From positions 10,426,501 to 10,490,500 of the forward strand of contig JBBMNZ010000030.1 of NCBI GenBank assembly GCA_037954325.1: a DNA stretch of 64,000 bases, in the 5' to 3' direction. Of this stretch, positions 1-11,049 are shown one piece after another (the stretch's first letter is position 1; each line of letters begins with the position of its first letter). A program made the position numbers and the translations under genes. This DNA is from Fistularia commersonii. Lineage: Eukaryota; Chordata; Actinopteri; Syngnathiformes; Fistulariidae. Below the pieces are notes generated by a model that worked only from the letters and a program-made list of their open reading frames with translations, did no database searches and had not been told where the DNA came from.

Positions 1-29
1 AAGAGGAATGAAGATGAGATTTGTGGAGC

Positions 30-345
30 AGGCACCACTCCTATAAGAATGTTGGTGGTTTGATTCCAGCTCTGTATGCCAAAGTGATCCTGGGTAAGAC
101 ATTAAATCTGAGTTGCTCTCAGTGGCCTGGTTTGTGCCTTGCATGACCGCTCTGCTGCTATTGGTGTGTGTGAGAGAGAGAGCGCTTTGAAACTGCAAGG
201 TGAAAAATTTGAGACAATTTATGGATGCCATGAAAGATTTGTGGTAGTAGTAGTTGGTGTAAGATGAATTGCTGTGGGGATCCCTGAAGAGAGCAACACA
301 AAGGAGAAGACGGAGGAGCTGTTGATCCTGCCCTTCAAAAATCCA
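30..345 (+). repeat. SINE-like repeat with LINE-type 3' tail (left copy)
   Basis: A tRNA-promoter-like B-box (ggtggtttgattcc) lies near 53-66, followed by the loop-like text ctgggtaagaca and then a tail resembling an RTE-type LINE 3' end (ccctgaagagagcaac). The part from about 120 onward recurs at 2,245-2,530. The class is inferred from the order of these pieces; no target duplication was found. Confidence 0.45.
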
Positions 346-900
346 ATTTTACAGTGACATCCATATGGCTTTATGTTGCTTTCTGCATCAGTGATTCCCA
401 AACTGGGGTACACCAAAAACAACAAATGATTGCTTATATTTGGAAATGTTCCAGAATCGAGTGTGTTGACTTCGGAAATGTTTGGTAGCTTAGGGTTCAA
501 TCCTGTTTTTGATGCATGCATAAAATCAATATCCATAGCTGATGTTTTTCTTAGGATATGGCAATCCGACTATTGGGATTCCAACAGTTCACATATATAT
601 TCTTCCTTCAAATACTTTATGAAAATAAACAAAATAGTAAAAGTACATGCGTTTCCTCCCATAATAATAGGTGTCACGTGTGGTCAACACTTGATCCACC
701 ATATTAAATTAAGGTAAAAAAAAGGAAAAAATTAACAAAAATGGATTTTGGCTCCAACGCTTTAGCCCCTAATTAAGAATAGCAGGAGGTCATGCACAGT
801 TCAGAATAAAATTCACATGAAGGGGGGCCAATAAACTCCCAAAAGGTCAAACAGATTGTCTCTGAATTTAGAGTTTAATTTGCAGCTTCTTGAACAATCC
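346..900. other. Unassigned AT-rich spacer
   Basis: No convincing gene is seen. The stretch 437-490 still matches 2,553-2,612, which shows that the direct repeat around the BEL remnant extends this far. The short reading frames here have no recognisable domain. Confidence 0.4.
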
Positions 901-2240
901 GGGTGGCAAGATATGGTAGATATGGTGGTATTCTTTTCATGAAGATTTGATTGTGAGTCAAAGCTTCCAGATCACTGAAATCCCCAGACAACCCCGTTTA
1001 TGGGGCGATCCTTCGGTATGTATTTGACTTTACACAGCACAGTATGAAATCCCTCATCATTCAAGGTTTCTGGAGTAGAACCGATGCTAATGTTCATCTA
1101 ATCAAGCAAATTATGTGCTCCCATTCACCTTCATGATGAGAGGCTGCGGCTGAATTGAAGCTCCACCCAGTGCCTTCATCGAGGGGTGCTGACTATTTTG
1201 CTGTGATTTGTAGCAGCCAGGGCCTCCCTCAATTGTCTTTCAGCACCAATAAAATTGATTCCATTGTCTGATCTTAAGTGAGACAATTACAGACAAATCT
1301 GCCCAGAGCATCTATACAACAGTCTGAGTCCAATGAATCAGCGGCTTTCAGATGGACTGCCCTACATGCTCGACCAAAATCGATCAAAGGGTCTGGAGAA
1401 GCAATACAACCACCTTTTATGGGAAGACCAGCCTCTTCTTGAGGTCCATGTTCAGCTCCCTGTTGTGACCACAAAATTCCCAGCAACCCCAAAATCTCAC
1501 AAAAAACAAGCATCAGCATAAACCCTAACATTCGTGACTCGCTGAAGTAGCTTATCAGCTGACACGTGGTTTTTGGTGTCGCAACTATCACTGCGTTGGC
1601 AATGAGCTCCCTTTTGACCTCAGTCATCGCAGGAATGACATACTCCAAGCTACTAGCTGGCTACGCATCCTCAGATTTTCATAAAAACTCAGAGCCTTCC
1701 AGCCACCTGTTAACTCCTCTTGAGGCTTTCTCAGCAGGATTCTACATGAATGTATCTCCATTGTGACACACATGATGTTTTTCAAAGTCAGAAATCCTGT
1801 TCACCACGAAGGGAAGAAATCTTTTGCCTTCATTTTTGATATACTTCAAAAACAGCCAGGCTGCCAGTCCAGAAACAAGATTTCTCAAGGTTAAGCTGTA
1901 TGCATGGAGTCTGCACGGACAGCGAGAACAGCTGCAGTGAGTTCAAGCCTTGGAATGGTTATTTGTTTTGATCGGACAACTTTGGCTTCAAAGAAACATA
2001 ACATGTGTTTTCCATATCCAAAGATAGGCCACAGTGCCATATCCACTTTTGCTTGCATCAGAAAAGTGATACAACTGAACAAATCTCCAAAGTTGGCCTA
2101 TTGAGTCGTCTTTATAACCTCTAATACCATCACCTTTTCCAGGTCTCTCAACCACTTTGTCCACTGCTGTTGTAGTTTTGGAAGAAATCCAAGAGGGACA
2201 TAGATTGAGCTGACAGTTGATATGATTCCTCGTCAAGTAA
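900..2240 (-). mobile_element. BEL/Pao LTR-retrotransposon pol remnant
   Basis: Reading the minus strand from 2,240 downward gives the Pao protease/RNase H region, with FSDASKSGYGTVAY and then ITIPRLELTAAVLAVR near 1,900-1,970. The integrase core follows, with LRSDNGINFIGAE at about 1,230-1,278 and SHHEGEWEHI at about 1,095-1,125. These motifs are typical of BEL/Pao pol. Gag, protease and the RT palm are absent, and stops and frameshifts break the frame, so this is a dead 5'-truncated copy. No paired LTRs are certain, although related sequence flanks it on both sides. Confidence 0.75.
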
Positions 2241-2244
2241 GAGG

Positions 2245-2612
2245 TTGCTCTTTAAGTGCCAACTTTGCACCATGCATATCAGCCTTGCGGCTATTGGTGT
2301 GTGAGAGTGTGTGAATGGATGAATGCAGTTCACTGTAAAGCTTTGAAATGACAAGGTGTGAAAGTTGAGACAAATTATGGATGCCATGAAAGAGGTGCAA
2401 GATGAGAAGATTAGATTGAGGCAGATTGTTCGATGTGGTGACCCCTGAAGGGAGCAGCCCAAAGGAGAGGAAGGAGGAGCTGTTGTGAGAGTACAGACCT
2501 TGATGGAGCTGTTGATCCTGCCTTTCAAATATATTCTAAAAAGATTTGACTACATTTGGAAACATTCTGGAATTGTTCAGTGTTATGTCCATTTTAGAAA
2601 TGTTTGGTGATT
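2245..2612 (+). repeat. Second copy of the flanking repeat (SINE/LINE tail)
   Basis: It matches 120-490 in the same orientation, including the motifs tatggatgccatgaaaga and gagctgttgatcctgcc. It contains the RTE-tail-like text gtgacccctgaagggagcag at about 2,437-2,456. It ends where the BEL/Pao remnant begins on its other side. Confidence 0.5.
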
Positions 2613-2884
2613 TCCTTTTGTGCAAAAGTGAACTGTTGGTGCTCACTGAATGCTGTTAATTCATCAATAAATTGATTTTGTTGATGAATAATTCACTGCA
2701 AGAGTGCGGGAGTGGTGGGGTACATGGCTTGGAGTCAAATGTCTGAAAGTTAAATCTCATGAGAAGGTTTGATTCTGTTTCCTGATACATCGCATCCCCC
2801 AACCTTGACAAAAAGTTCTCTTAAATGTGGCAGCCTTGGACATTGTATTGCTTATTACAAAATGCAATTATTCAAACAGGCGCT

Positions 2885-3215
2885 TTTCATTCATTCATTA
2901 TCTATACCCCTTTTCTTGCAGTCAAGGTTCCAGGGGCGGCCAGAGCCCATCCCAGTTGTCATTGGGTGTAAGGCAGGACTGGTCACCAGTTGATCTCGAG
3001 CCATATAAAGAGACATTCACCCTCTCAGTCAAACGTCATAGAAACACATAACTTACCACTCTCATTCACACATCTGGACAATTTAGTCACCAATGTACCT
3101 TATACATGCTTTTAAACTGTGGGATGAGATCAGAAACGCACACAGAAAAGGGGAGAGCATGGAGAACTCTAAACAGAAAGGACTCTCAGAATCAAACCAG
3201 AGACCTTTTTGCTCT
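2885..3215 (+). repeat. Dispersed ~250-330-bp repeat, diverged
   Basis: The core features (gcggccagagcccatcccag, cagaaaaggggagagcatg, ctcagaatcaaaccagagac) match a family also seen at about 16,790, 17,600, 53,000, 53,720, 54,160 and 63,545. The best preserved copy here is the last one. No coding capacity is seen. Confidence 0.5.
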
Positions 3216-3900
3216 GGTGGAAGTGTACCACAGTTCTATGAATGTATATAGGGATTATAATTCAAATTCAAATGCATTAGGGGAATGCTAATGTGCCGTA
3301 TTATGGTGTCCGAACGAACCGCTAAGAGGATCGACCACTGACGTCACTGTCCTGCCCTGTTTGTGATTGCAAATCCAAATTGATTTTTGATCACTGTTTT
3401 GGGGGCGGAACAGAAAATGAAAATGCAGTTTCGATTAATTATTGGTTATGAGTCAAATTATGCAGCCATATTAATGCCACAAAATGAACAAGTATTTCTG
3501 CTAATGCATTTTAATTTGAATTATGATCCCTACAGTTTATGATTCCATACAGTTCTACCCATGATAAGCACTTTATTTTCAAGACCCTCTGCAGGCAAAA
3601 TTCCGTTGACTGCTATGATCCAGTTTGTTCGAATTTCACATTTCACATTGGGGTTTTAATACTGTTTTAAGCTGCATGTGTCCAATATAAGATTCATGTC
3701 TAGTTGGTTTTTAAAACACATAAAGCTGAAAAGCACAAAACCAAATTAAAAAAAAAAAAAAAAACAAAGTCATCTAATAAAATGGCAAATCAGTGTCAAA
3801 AGTGGGATTGTAAAATTACAACTATGGAGAAATGGGGGTACAATGCTCCTGCAAGAACCTCATATGACCCTGCGGGATTGGAGTGTTGAGGCCCAGAAGT
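3216..3900. other. Unassigned spacer with an A-run
   Basis: AT-rich sequence with an A-run near 3,748-3,765. No domain-bearing reading frame or clear repeat family was recognised. Confidence 0.4.
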
Positions 3901-3904
3901 TTAA

Positions 3905-6110
3905 GAACATCAATTTGGACGATGGTGATACAAGAAACGGCGATGTGTGGATCAGCAGCGGCTGAGAATGAACAGCGGCGGCCTGAGGATGAACGACGGC
4001 ATCATACTGCAGCTGTGTCGTATCGACCGAGCCCAAGGACTGTATGTGGACTGTGACATTGATGGCATCCAGTGCTGGACTCCGGTGGACACAGGGTCAA
4101 CCATCTTGCTAATCCGGCCTGGGGCCCTTCCTGAGACTACTGATCCTGAACATGGGGGCTGCAAACGCACCCACCACAGTGTCACCACTGCCACGGGTCA
4201 GTGCACCCAGATGTTGGAGGGACGGTCCTGCCAGTGACTGTTGCTTACAGTTGTGTAAAGCATAAACTTAGGTGTGTGAGAATTCAGGATCCCTGTATCA
4301 TTGGGCTTGATCCTCTCAAACAATGGGGGGCTATGGTTGATGTACCCGGGGAAACACTTTACCTGGGTGAGGAAGCCATTACACTCCATTCTAACTGGTG
4401 AAGACGAACTGCGTTGAACCTCATCTCCAGCCTACGGCGCAACAACCTCAACATTGGCCATCCAAAGACGCAATCCAGCAACCCCGGAGCCATCATCCGC
4501 TGAGACTCGGCAGGCGATCGATGACTTTTACTGCCGGAGCTGTGGAGGGTTGACGATAGGTCAGAAAGGCCAGTTGCGGAAACTCCTTGATACGTTTGCT
4601 GATATTTTCTCAGCCAGAGATGTACCCACACCAATTTAGTCCAGCATGAAATTGACACAAGAGGGGCGCATCCGATTCGTCTCCATCCCCGTCGTCTACC
4701 ATTCACCAGGCGGGCTGCAGCTGAAGGGAAGATAAAAGAGACGTTGGAGACTGGGATTATTGGGCCCCCGAAAAGCCCATGGGCGACCCCGGTGGTTCTT
4801 TTCAGGAAAGAGGACACAGATGCAAGTAATGTGGGTCTTGGCGCAGTAGTGTCCCAGGAAGGGAACAAGAAGAGCAGGCTATTTCGTACTTTAGCCGTTC
4901 TCTCAGTGGTCCTGAGAGGAACTACTGAGTTACTCGTCAGGAGCTTTTGGCTGTGGTTCTGGCACTCCGCTGCTTCCGCCCGTATCTTTAGGGTCAAAAG
5001 TTCCTCCTACGCACTGACCATGCTTCCTTAATATGGCTACTTAATTCTAGAGAGCCAGAAGGCCAAGTGGCTAGGTGGCTGGAGGCTTTCCAGGACTATG
5101 ATTTCGACATTCGACAACAGGGGGGGCCGCCAGCACACTAATGCAGATGCAGTGTCTCGGCGGCCCTGTTGGGAGGCCTTGTGCCAACACTGTCGAGATG
5201 TGCCAACTGGGGATGACACCCCTGGCGACTTTGTGACTTTTGAGCCCAAGGAGCTTCAGGAGGACCAGCACGATGACCCTCAGCCACCGGCATAGCCAGC
5301 GGTTTCAATGCTTGATACAGAGGCCAAGGCTCTTTATTCACAGTAGACCGACATTGTGACCTGTGTAGGCCTCCTCCACCGCTGTTGAAAAACCCCTGCA
5401 AGCAACTGTGACCTCCTCCAGCTTCTGGTACCTCGCAAGCTAAGACAAGAGGTACTCCAATTGGTCCATAGCTCCGTGGGGGCAGGTCACTTTGGGGTCA
5501 CCAAAACGCTTCAGCGGCGTCAAGACCTGTGCCAGTGGCCCAGATGCCACTAGGACGTAGAGCTTTTTGTCCACCGTTGTGATGCTTGCAGCAGCCAGAA
5601 GGGACCAACGCAGCGCTCCCACGCCCCCTTGCAGTAGTATCAAGTGGGCAACCGCATGGAACATGTAGCTGTCAACATGTTGGGTCCCTTTCCAGTTACA
5701 GATTGAGGAAACCGCAACATCCTGGTTGCCATGGACTATTACACCAAATGGCCAGAAGCCTTTGCGGTTCCTGAGCAGAGCGCCATCACTACGGCAGAGC
5801 ATTTGGTGAACGAGATGTTCTGCCGCTTTGGGGTGCCGGAGGAGCTGCATGGTGACCAGGGCCGGACGTTTGAGGCCCAGGTGTTCAGCAAGGCCTGCCG
5901 GCACCTGGGGATCAAGAAAACCCGGACAACATCACTACTCCCTCAGAGTGACGGGTTGGTTGAGTGGTTTAATCCAGCCCTGGCCACGCAACTGGCGATT
6001 CTGACCAGTCAGCAGCAGGGAAATTGGGATCTGCACTTACCACTGGTCCTGCGGACTTATCACCAGTCTAGGATTTGTACGTTTTTGTGGCTTCCGCCAC
6101 GGGACCGGAC
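3905..6110 (+). mobile_element. Ty3/Gypsy LTR-retrotransposon remnant (PR, RNase H, integrase)
   Basis: In order: an aspartic protease with the catalytic DTGST motif near 4,087-4,101; the linker leading into RT (PPKSPWATPVVLFRKED, about 4,765-4,818); then at once RNase H (TDASNVGLGAVVSQEG, 4,818-4,865), with the Gypsy-type end of the domain (HTNADAVSRRP) near 5,133-5,166; an HHCC zinc-finger region near 5,460-5,590; and the integrase core (MDYYTKWPEAF at 5,731, PQSDGLVEWFN near 5,941). The whole RT palm is missing and stops break the rest. No LTRs were identified. The element cannot be active. Confidence 0.8.
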
Positions 6111-7015
6111 TTTGTTGTCCTGGTGTGTTCAGATGTGATACAGGAAAAATGTCACAATGGTCAGGAAGTGATCAAGCAATGACTTGTTTACTTAAAAATT
6201 AAGAAAAACTCTTATGAGATATCCCGGGCCCGAATGAATGTCACCCCAAGGGGATCGTTCGCCCTCCCTAGCCATCCGCTGAGGCGCGTCCAGTCGGATG
6301 CGCAGATGAGGGAGATTTGGCCCCGATCTGAGGGACAATGGGTGATTTATACTGCTATCTCCATGGTCAAGGTTACTTCCCAAAAAGGAGTTGTTTTTCA
6401 CTTTCTTTGGAAGTGGGCAGCCAGGTGTCCCAGGCTGCGTCTTGGACTGGGCCTTGGGATACGTCCTCGATAGTGCGCGGGGAGTAGTTAGTGGAAAAAT
6501 CCAAAGTTGGGTGTACCTTTGTCATCACATGATGCATTCCCACAAGTGAATCGCGTGAATTTCAACAGAGTCCACTAAGTGCACACCGGAATCCATTGCA
6601 AATGATAATGAAGATGGCTGTTGGGAGCTTCTCTTGGTTCTATGTTTGAGAACTCCATGGTTGAAAGACTGTTAAATGTTGTGTTCAGTGTGTGACACTA
6701 ACCTGTGCCGTTATTTATCATAACAGGGGAGTGCACCCTCAGGCTTACTGTTAGCGCTGTTTGCGGTCAGTTAAATGAAAGCCATCTTCTAAAAAGCACT
6801 TTATCTTTGTTACTTTGCCCAGCTCGCCACAAAATGTTATTAAAGTGATCATAAATTAGTATTTTGATATACATGCATTTATATACATATATATATATAG
6901 ATATATAGAAAAACTTAGATAGATTTTTTTTGATGGGTTTATATGGATTATTTTGGACGAATATTCTAGAATTGCACCGCTATCAGTGCTCACTCAAGTC
7001 TGCACGGTGAAATAT
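6111..7015. other. Unassigned spacer before zbtb22
   Basis: Nothing gene-like is recognised. An AT-rich tract with short TA runs lies at about 6,876-6,910. The part from 6,111 to 6,480 is richer in G+C than what follows and could be more of the Gypsy element (3' end or LTR), but no repeat pair supports that. Confidence 0.35.
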
Positions 7016-7019
7016 TTTT

Positions 7020-7330
7020 AAACCATTATCGATCGGGGAATATTTATTTCTGTCGGCCAAAGTCTGGCTCGTCTGTCTGGAATACCGTTAAAGGCGACGC
7101 GTCGCTGTCTGCTGGTGCAGCGATCAGATGGGAGGATCGTTCGGGTGAAGATGGTCCTCAAACTTCGGGGCTCGTCTGGCGAGACGCGGGGGGACTTCGA
7201 CCGCCTCGGACGCGGACACATTCGGGAAGGTCCGCGGCGCTAACCGACACGGTGAGGCCGACGTCGGCGGCGTCTAGTGTGTGTGTGTGTGTGTCAAAGA
7301 CAGTCTTCTTGAGCTAGCTAACAGGCTAAC
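7020..7330 (+). promoter_or_regulatory. zbtb22: CG-rich island, probable zbtb22 promoter and first exon
   Basis: A compact block rich in CpG (gacgcgtcgctg, gagacgcgggggg, ggtccgcggcgctaac) stands out in an otherwise AT-rich region. It ends in a good splice donor, cacg|gtgagg, with the exon edge at 7,251. The first coding exon of zbtb22 starts directly at a splice acceptor at 12,424, so an upstream non-coding exon is required, and this is the best candidate. The transcription start is not resolved. Confidence 0.55.
7276..7294. repeat. (GT)n microsatellite
   Basis: A short perfect gt tract just after the candidate first-exon donor of zbtb22. Confidence 0.8.
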
Positions 7331-7639
7331 GCTAACATCTGTCCAATCAGACTCGTTTAAATGCAGCTGTGTGTAAGTGCGGGCGCGCGCACATGCGTAT
7401 GGCGGCAGACAGGGGTTGACACACGAGCACGTATGCGCGTTCACGTCGATGTGCTCTCAACTAAAACACACCGTATTTGTAGACCAGCTGTTTCCCGTGC
7501 CCGCTGTCGGGTGTGATGAGAATGAACACATTTCGGAGGTAGATGGGAGTTATATTTTTTTCCCTCATGCATGTGGATGTTGTCTTTTCTGGAAAAATTT
7601 AAGACGACGGCGGCGATCTGACCAAGTAACAGGACTCCT

Positions 7640-7895
7640 CATACACGCATACACATCATGCATGCACACACTTCATGTATGCATACATACACTTCATGTA
7701 TGCATACATACACTTCATGTATGCACACACACACACTTCATGTACGCACACACTTCATATATGCATTCGCTTCATGTATGCACACACACACACACACACA
7801 CACTTCATGTACGCACACACTTCATTTATGCATTCACTTCATGTATGCACACACTTCATTTATGCATTCACTTCATGTATGCACACACTCAATGT
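7640..7895. repeat. Minisatellite of cacttcatgtatgcacaca-type units with CA runs
   Basis: More than ten imperfect units built on acttcatgtatgca or acttcatttatgca, separated by variable CA runs (the longest at about 7,780-7,802). All three frames stay open and yield repetitive His/Thr/Met/Tyr peptides, which is a side effect of the repeat and not a gene. Confidence 0.85.
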
Positions 7896-7922
7896 GTACA
7901 TACGTCATACATCCTGTGAGAC

Positions 7923-8042
7923 ATTTGGGCTACAGGTATTTGGTTCCTCTGTGGGAAATCGAAGAATATATTTGTAGAAACGTCGGTAAAAACTCGCTTC
8001 CTTCGATTTCCCACAGAGCAACCAAATTCCTGTAGCTCAAAT
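7923..8042. repeat. Long near-perfect inverted repeat (hairpin), 42-bp arms
   Basis: Left arm 7,923-7,964 and right arm 8,001-8,042 are reverse complements with only three differences (one would be a G:U pair in RNA). The 36-nt loop is 7,965-8,000. The structure sits in zbtb22 intron 1 between the minisatellite and an AT-rich tract. It could be a MITE-like remnant or a hairpin RNA source; neither is shown. Confidence 0.8.
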
Positions 8043-8092
8043 ATATATATATGAATATATATGTATGTGTGTGTGTATATATATATAAGTGA
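8041..8092. repeat. AT/GT-rich simple repeat
   Basis: Runs of atatat and gtgtgt, directly abutting the hairpin at 7,923-8,042. Confidence 0.7.
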
Positions 8093-8159
8093 GAAATGTC
8101 TCCTGAAGTTTCATAGACCTGTTCTCCTATTTTTATTCATTCTTGTGCTGTTGTGAAAG

Positions 8160-8800
8160 CAAAGATTCAAGATTTATTTATTGTCATATGTATAGTCTAG
8201 AATTTTTTTGTCTTGTTTAATGACATTCTTATTTAGCTGTCCACTGTGACGCCAGGCAGGTCATGAAAAAAAACCTTAATACTTATTAAGCATCTCATTA
8301 CAAGTAGTTGTAAATGGTGCAAAGAAATGTCAACTGTGAATAGAAATATAAACATGGCAAAGGAATGTGAACAGTATTCACAAGATGTGCAAGTTGAAAG
8401 AAAAACTGCAAATTAAATTGTAAACAGTTTTGTTTACAGGATGTACAAGTTGATAATGTGCAGATTGACATTTTAAAAGTTGAATCCGGGCAGCTAAATA
8501 AAGAGTCAAGTTATATGAGTAGTTGAATACAGGACTGGCTATGCTGAATGTGAAGTGCAGAGATGTGAACATTCGGGTGCATGTATTGTAATTGTCTTGA
8601 GATATCACATGGTTGTGATGAGAATGAGATCGCCTCTCCTTCATGTTCGCTATCATCTCCTTAGTCTTGTCTGTATTGAGGATGAGGTTGACACCGGACT
8701 GGCAAACTCCAATCTGTAGGCCATTTCGTCCCGCAAATGATGCATTCTATCGCTACAATGTCGTTTGCAAACTTCAGGATGATGTTGTCCTTTTGTTGGA
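8160..8800 (-). mobile_element. L2/CR1-like LINE fragment, 3' end
   Basis: The left edge (aagattcaagatttatttat) is the reverse complement of an AATAAA...CTTGAATC-type LINE 3' end. The same family occurs at 10,130, 14,461, 26,595 and, inverted, 29,880. The stretch 8,640-8,790 (cttagtcttgtctgtattga, gcaaacttcaggatgatgtt) corresponds to the RT region seen in the better copy at 15,320-15,465. Heavily decayed. Confidence 0.6.
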
Positions 8801-9164
8801 GGGCTGAACCAGTGATAACTTAACTTAATTCTGCTCAATATTAATAATGTCCCATTGTAAAATACTGTAAATTGCATATTTGTATTAGCTGCTACTGGTT
8901 ATCAAAATAATAAGCATATTCTGTAAATATGTATATAAATATACTAAAATATGGTGTCGATCAAACAGGAAAATATGCCTTTAGAAGTAATAAAAAGTAA
9001 AAGCAAAAACATTCACTACATCGGTGTTCTGAACCATTTTACATTGAACTTGTTGACCTTAACAAACACTAAAAAGGTGTTTTGTAGTATGTTAAAGATA
9101 TGCAATTGATCAACTTTATACAAAAGCAAAAAATACTTTTAATTTTTTTCAGATCATTTACATG
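8801..9164. other. Unassigned AT-rich spacer in zbtb22 intron 1
   Basis: No repeat, coding or RNA signature recognised. Confidence 0.4.
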
Positions 9165-9837
9165 TGCAATGAAAGAAATCCATTTTGGCTTGGGCTTGAA
9201 CAAGTGTATTGAAATCTGGTGGAATATCTAGCAGTGGATTTGCGTTGAGGTGATCATCAGAGACATAGGATCTGTACTTAGATTTGTTGAACTTCATCAC
9301 TGAGAATATCTGTTCACATACTTGAACTTGACTTTAGAGTTTGCAGTCATCCCACGTAACGAGATGAGTAGCTGGGTAGCGTCGAGAACATTGCAGCTCT
9401 CATTCAAAGCCAGAGAAAATATTCAAAGTTGACTGCTCTGACCTTCAGGAGAAGTTCCTGATTTCAACTGAGGGTTGAGGAGATCATAACATAATATTAA
9501 CATAAAGTAGCATAAAAGTTGAGTCTGAAAACAGCGTACTTTTTCTGGCAATTTTGTGGGATATGACGTAACTTCTCTTGACAGCTGCATTTCTGGGTGT
9601 GCAAAGCTTTGTAAAAGCTTTGAGGGTTAACTGGCTAGCATCACTTGTCTTATTTCATGCACCCACATCATGTGTCTTAATGTTAAAAAAAACAGCACTG
9701 TTTTCAAAATTTAAGCAAAAAAATTCTATATGAATGGAATAATGTTTTTTCATTCATGTTCTGATTTACCTCACGCAGGCCAGGCAGGGATGCCCAAAGG
9801 GCCAGATGTGGCCCACGGGACATAAAATGCCCTGGTC
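9165..9837 (-). mobile_element. hAT-like DNA transposon remnant
   Basis: The minus strand at 9,182-9,330 encodes an open stretch, VCEQIFSVMKFNKSKYR... followed by DDHLNANPLLD, which resembles the C-terminal dimerisation region of hAT transposases (the domesticated ZBED/GTF2IRD2-type group has similar text). At 9,788-9,837 lies a terminal-repeat-like motif, gtggcccacgggacataaaatg, close to the right end of the small hAT element at 61,252. The piece between is decayed. No start of the transposase remains. Confidence 0.6.
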
Positions 9838-10129
9838 TGGTATAGAGAATGGGGCTGAAGCACTCTCTGAAGAGTGCCTGTGTTTGTTGTGATGCAGGCT
9901 GAAATCATTATCCATTTTTTGTTGTTGTTTTTTTTTTTTAAATTTTGAATCCAAGGTCAAAGGGGAAGAGGTTATTTCAAAATGATTAAGATTAAGACGC
10001 ATTGTCCTCTAAACATTCAGATATATAGTTATTACCCTAGAGATAAAATAATGCTGGGATAAAAATGACAACAAAACCAGCTACAGTGTCAATAAAAAAG
10101 GAAAAGGTGTTAACATAGCAGTACCTGTC

Positions 10130-10780
10130 ATACAAGGATTTGAGGATTCATAGTACTTATTGTCAAGTGTAAAATAAGGAAACATGTTTCCCTGTACAAT
10201 TAAATTCATAGTTTGCTGTCTACAGTGAAGACAGATCATTTGACAAGGTGTCATTACATAAAAAAATACATGTGTAACGAGCAGGGACAAACAATAAATA
10301 AAAAAGCACAATCAATACAGTGAATGACCAATGTAGAGGGAATAAAATTTGCAAAGGTGCAAACGACTACTGTTTAATGGCAGATGAAACGTGCAAATTG
10401 AAATGCAGATATTGAAGCACAACATATATGCAATTTGAGAAAGTGCAGAGAAAAGCATTGAGTTGAAAAATTGACAAAGTGGAACTAATTCTAAACCGTT
10501 AAGCATGGCACTGGGTATGCCGAATGAAAAGTAGGGCAGAAATTAACAATCAAGTGCAGCTGATTGTGCTAAGGTAGTCCATTATTGTAAACTCCTGTAA
10601 GTTATTTAGGAGTCTGATGGCAGTTGACGAGTCGCGAGGTTCCACATTAAACACTTTTGTACTTATGGTCTGAGGGTAGACGTGAAATCAGTCTGTCTGT
10701 GTTGATGGAGACATCTCTTCTGTTGTTTTCTATCCAGAACAACAAGGTGATAAAGTTGATCAAGATGTTGGTACAAAAAA
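10130..10780 (-). mobile_element. L2/CR1-like LINE 3' fragment
   Basis: It contains the family text cttattgtcaagtgta, then ccctgtacaatta and tgctgtctacagtgaag (compare 14,500-14,540), and a downstream part (gacgtgaaatcagtctgtctg) typical of the 3' half. No coding part is left. Confidence 0.5.
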
Positions 10781-11045
10781 ATTGGTACTTCTAAAACCTG
10801 CGGACCCCTGTCGTATGCACAAATGACCGTGCTCATCCATATTTAAGCTCATTTGCATTCAGAAACACCCCCAAATGACCACATATGGTAGTAACAATCC
10901 CTTTAAGAAGGAACAAATGGAGTTTTTTTTCTTCTCCAAAATCATGGCAAAAAGGATGAATTTTAATTTAGCTACACAAATGGAATACCAGCTTCTGTTG
11001 CCAAGGATCAACCCAGCTCAATCTGCACCTGACCCCTTCTGCCCC
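10781..11045. other. Unassigned spacer
   Basis: Nothing recognised; short A- and T-rich tracts only. Confidence 0.35.
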
Positions 11046-11049
11046 TCCT

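Noticed and set aside
7640..7895. CRISPR-like array
   Set aside because: The units are short, imperfect and joined by CA runs rather than unique spacers, in an animal genome.
7377..8035. Long open frames rich in His, Thr, Met and Tyr
   Set aside because: They translate the cacttcatgtatgca minisatellite and the hairpin; all frames are open because of the repeat unit, and there is no domain.
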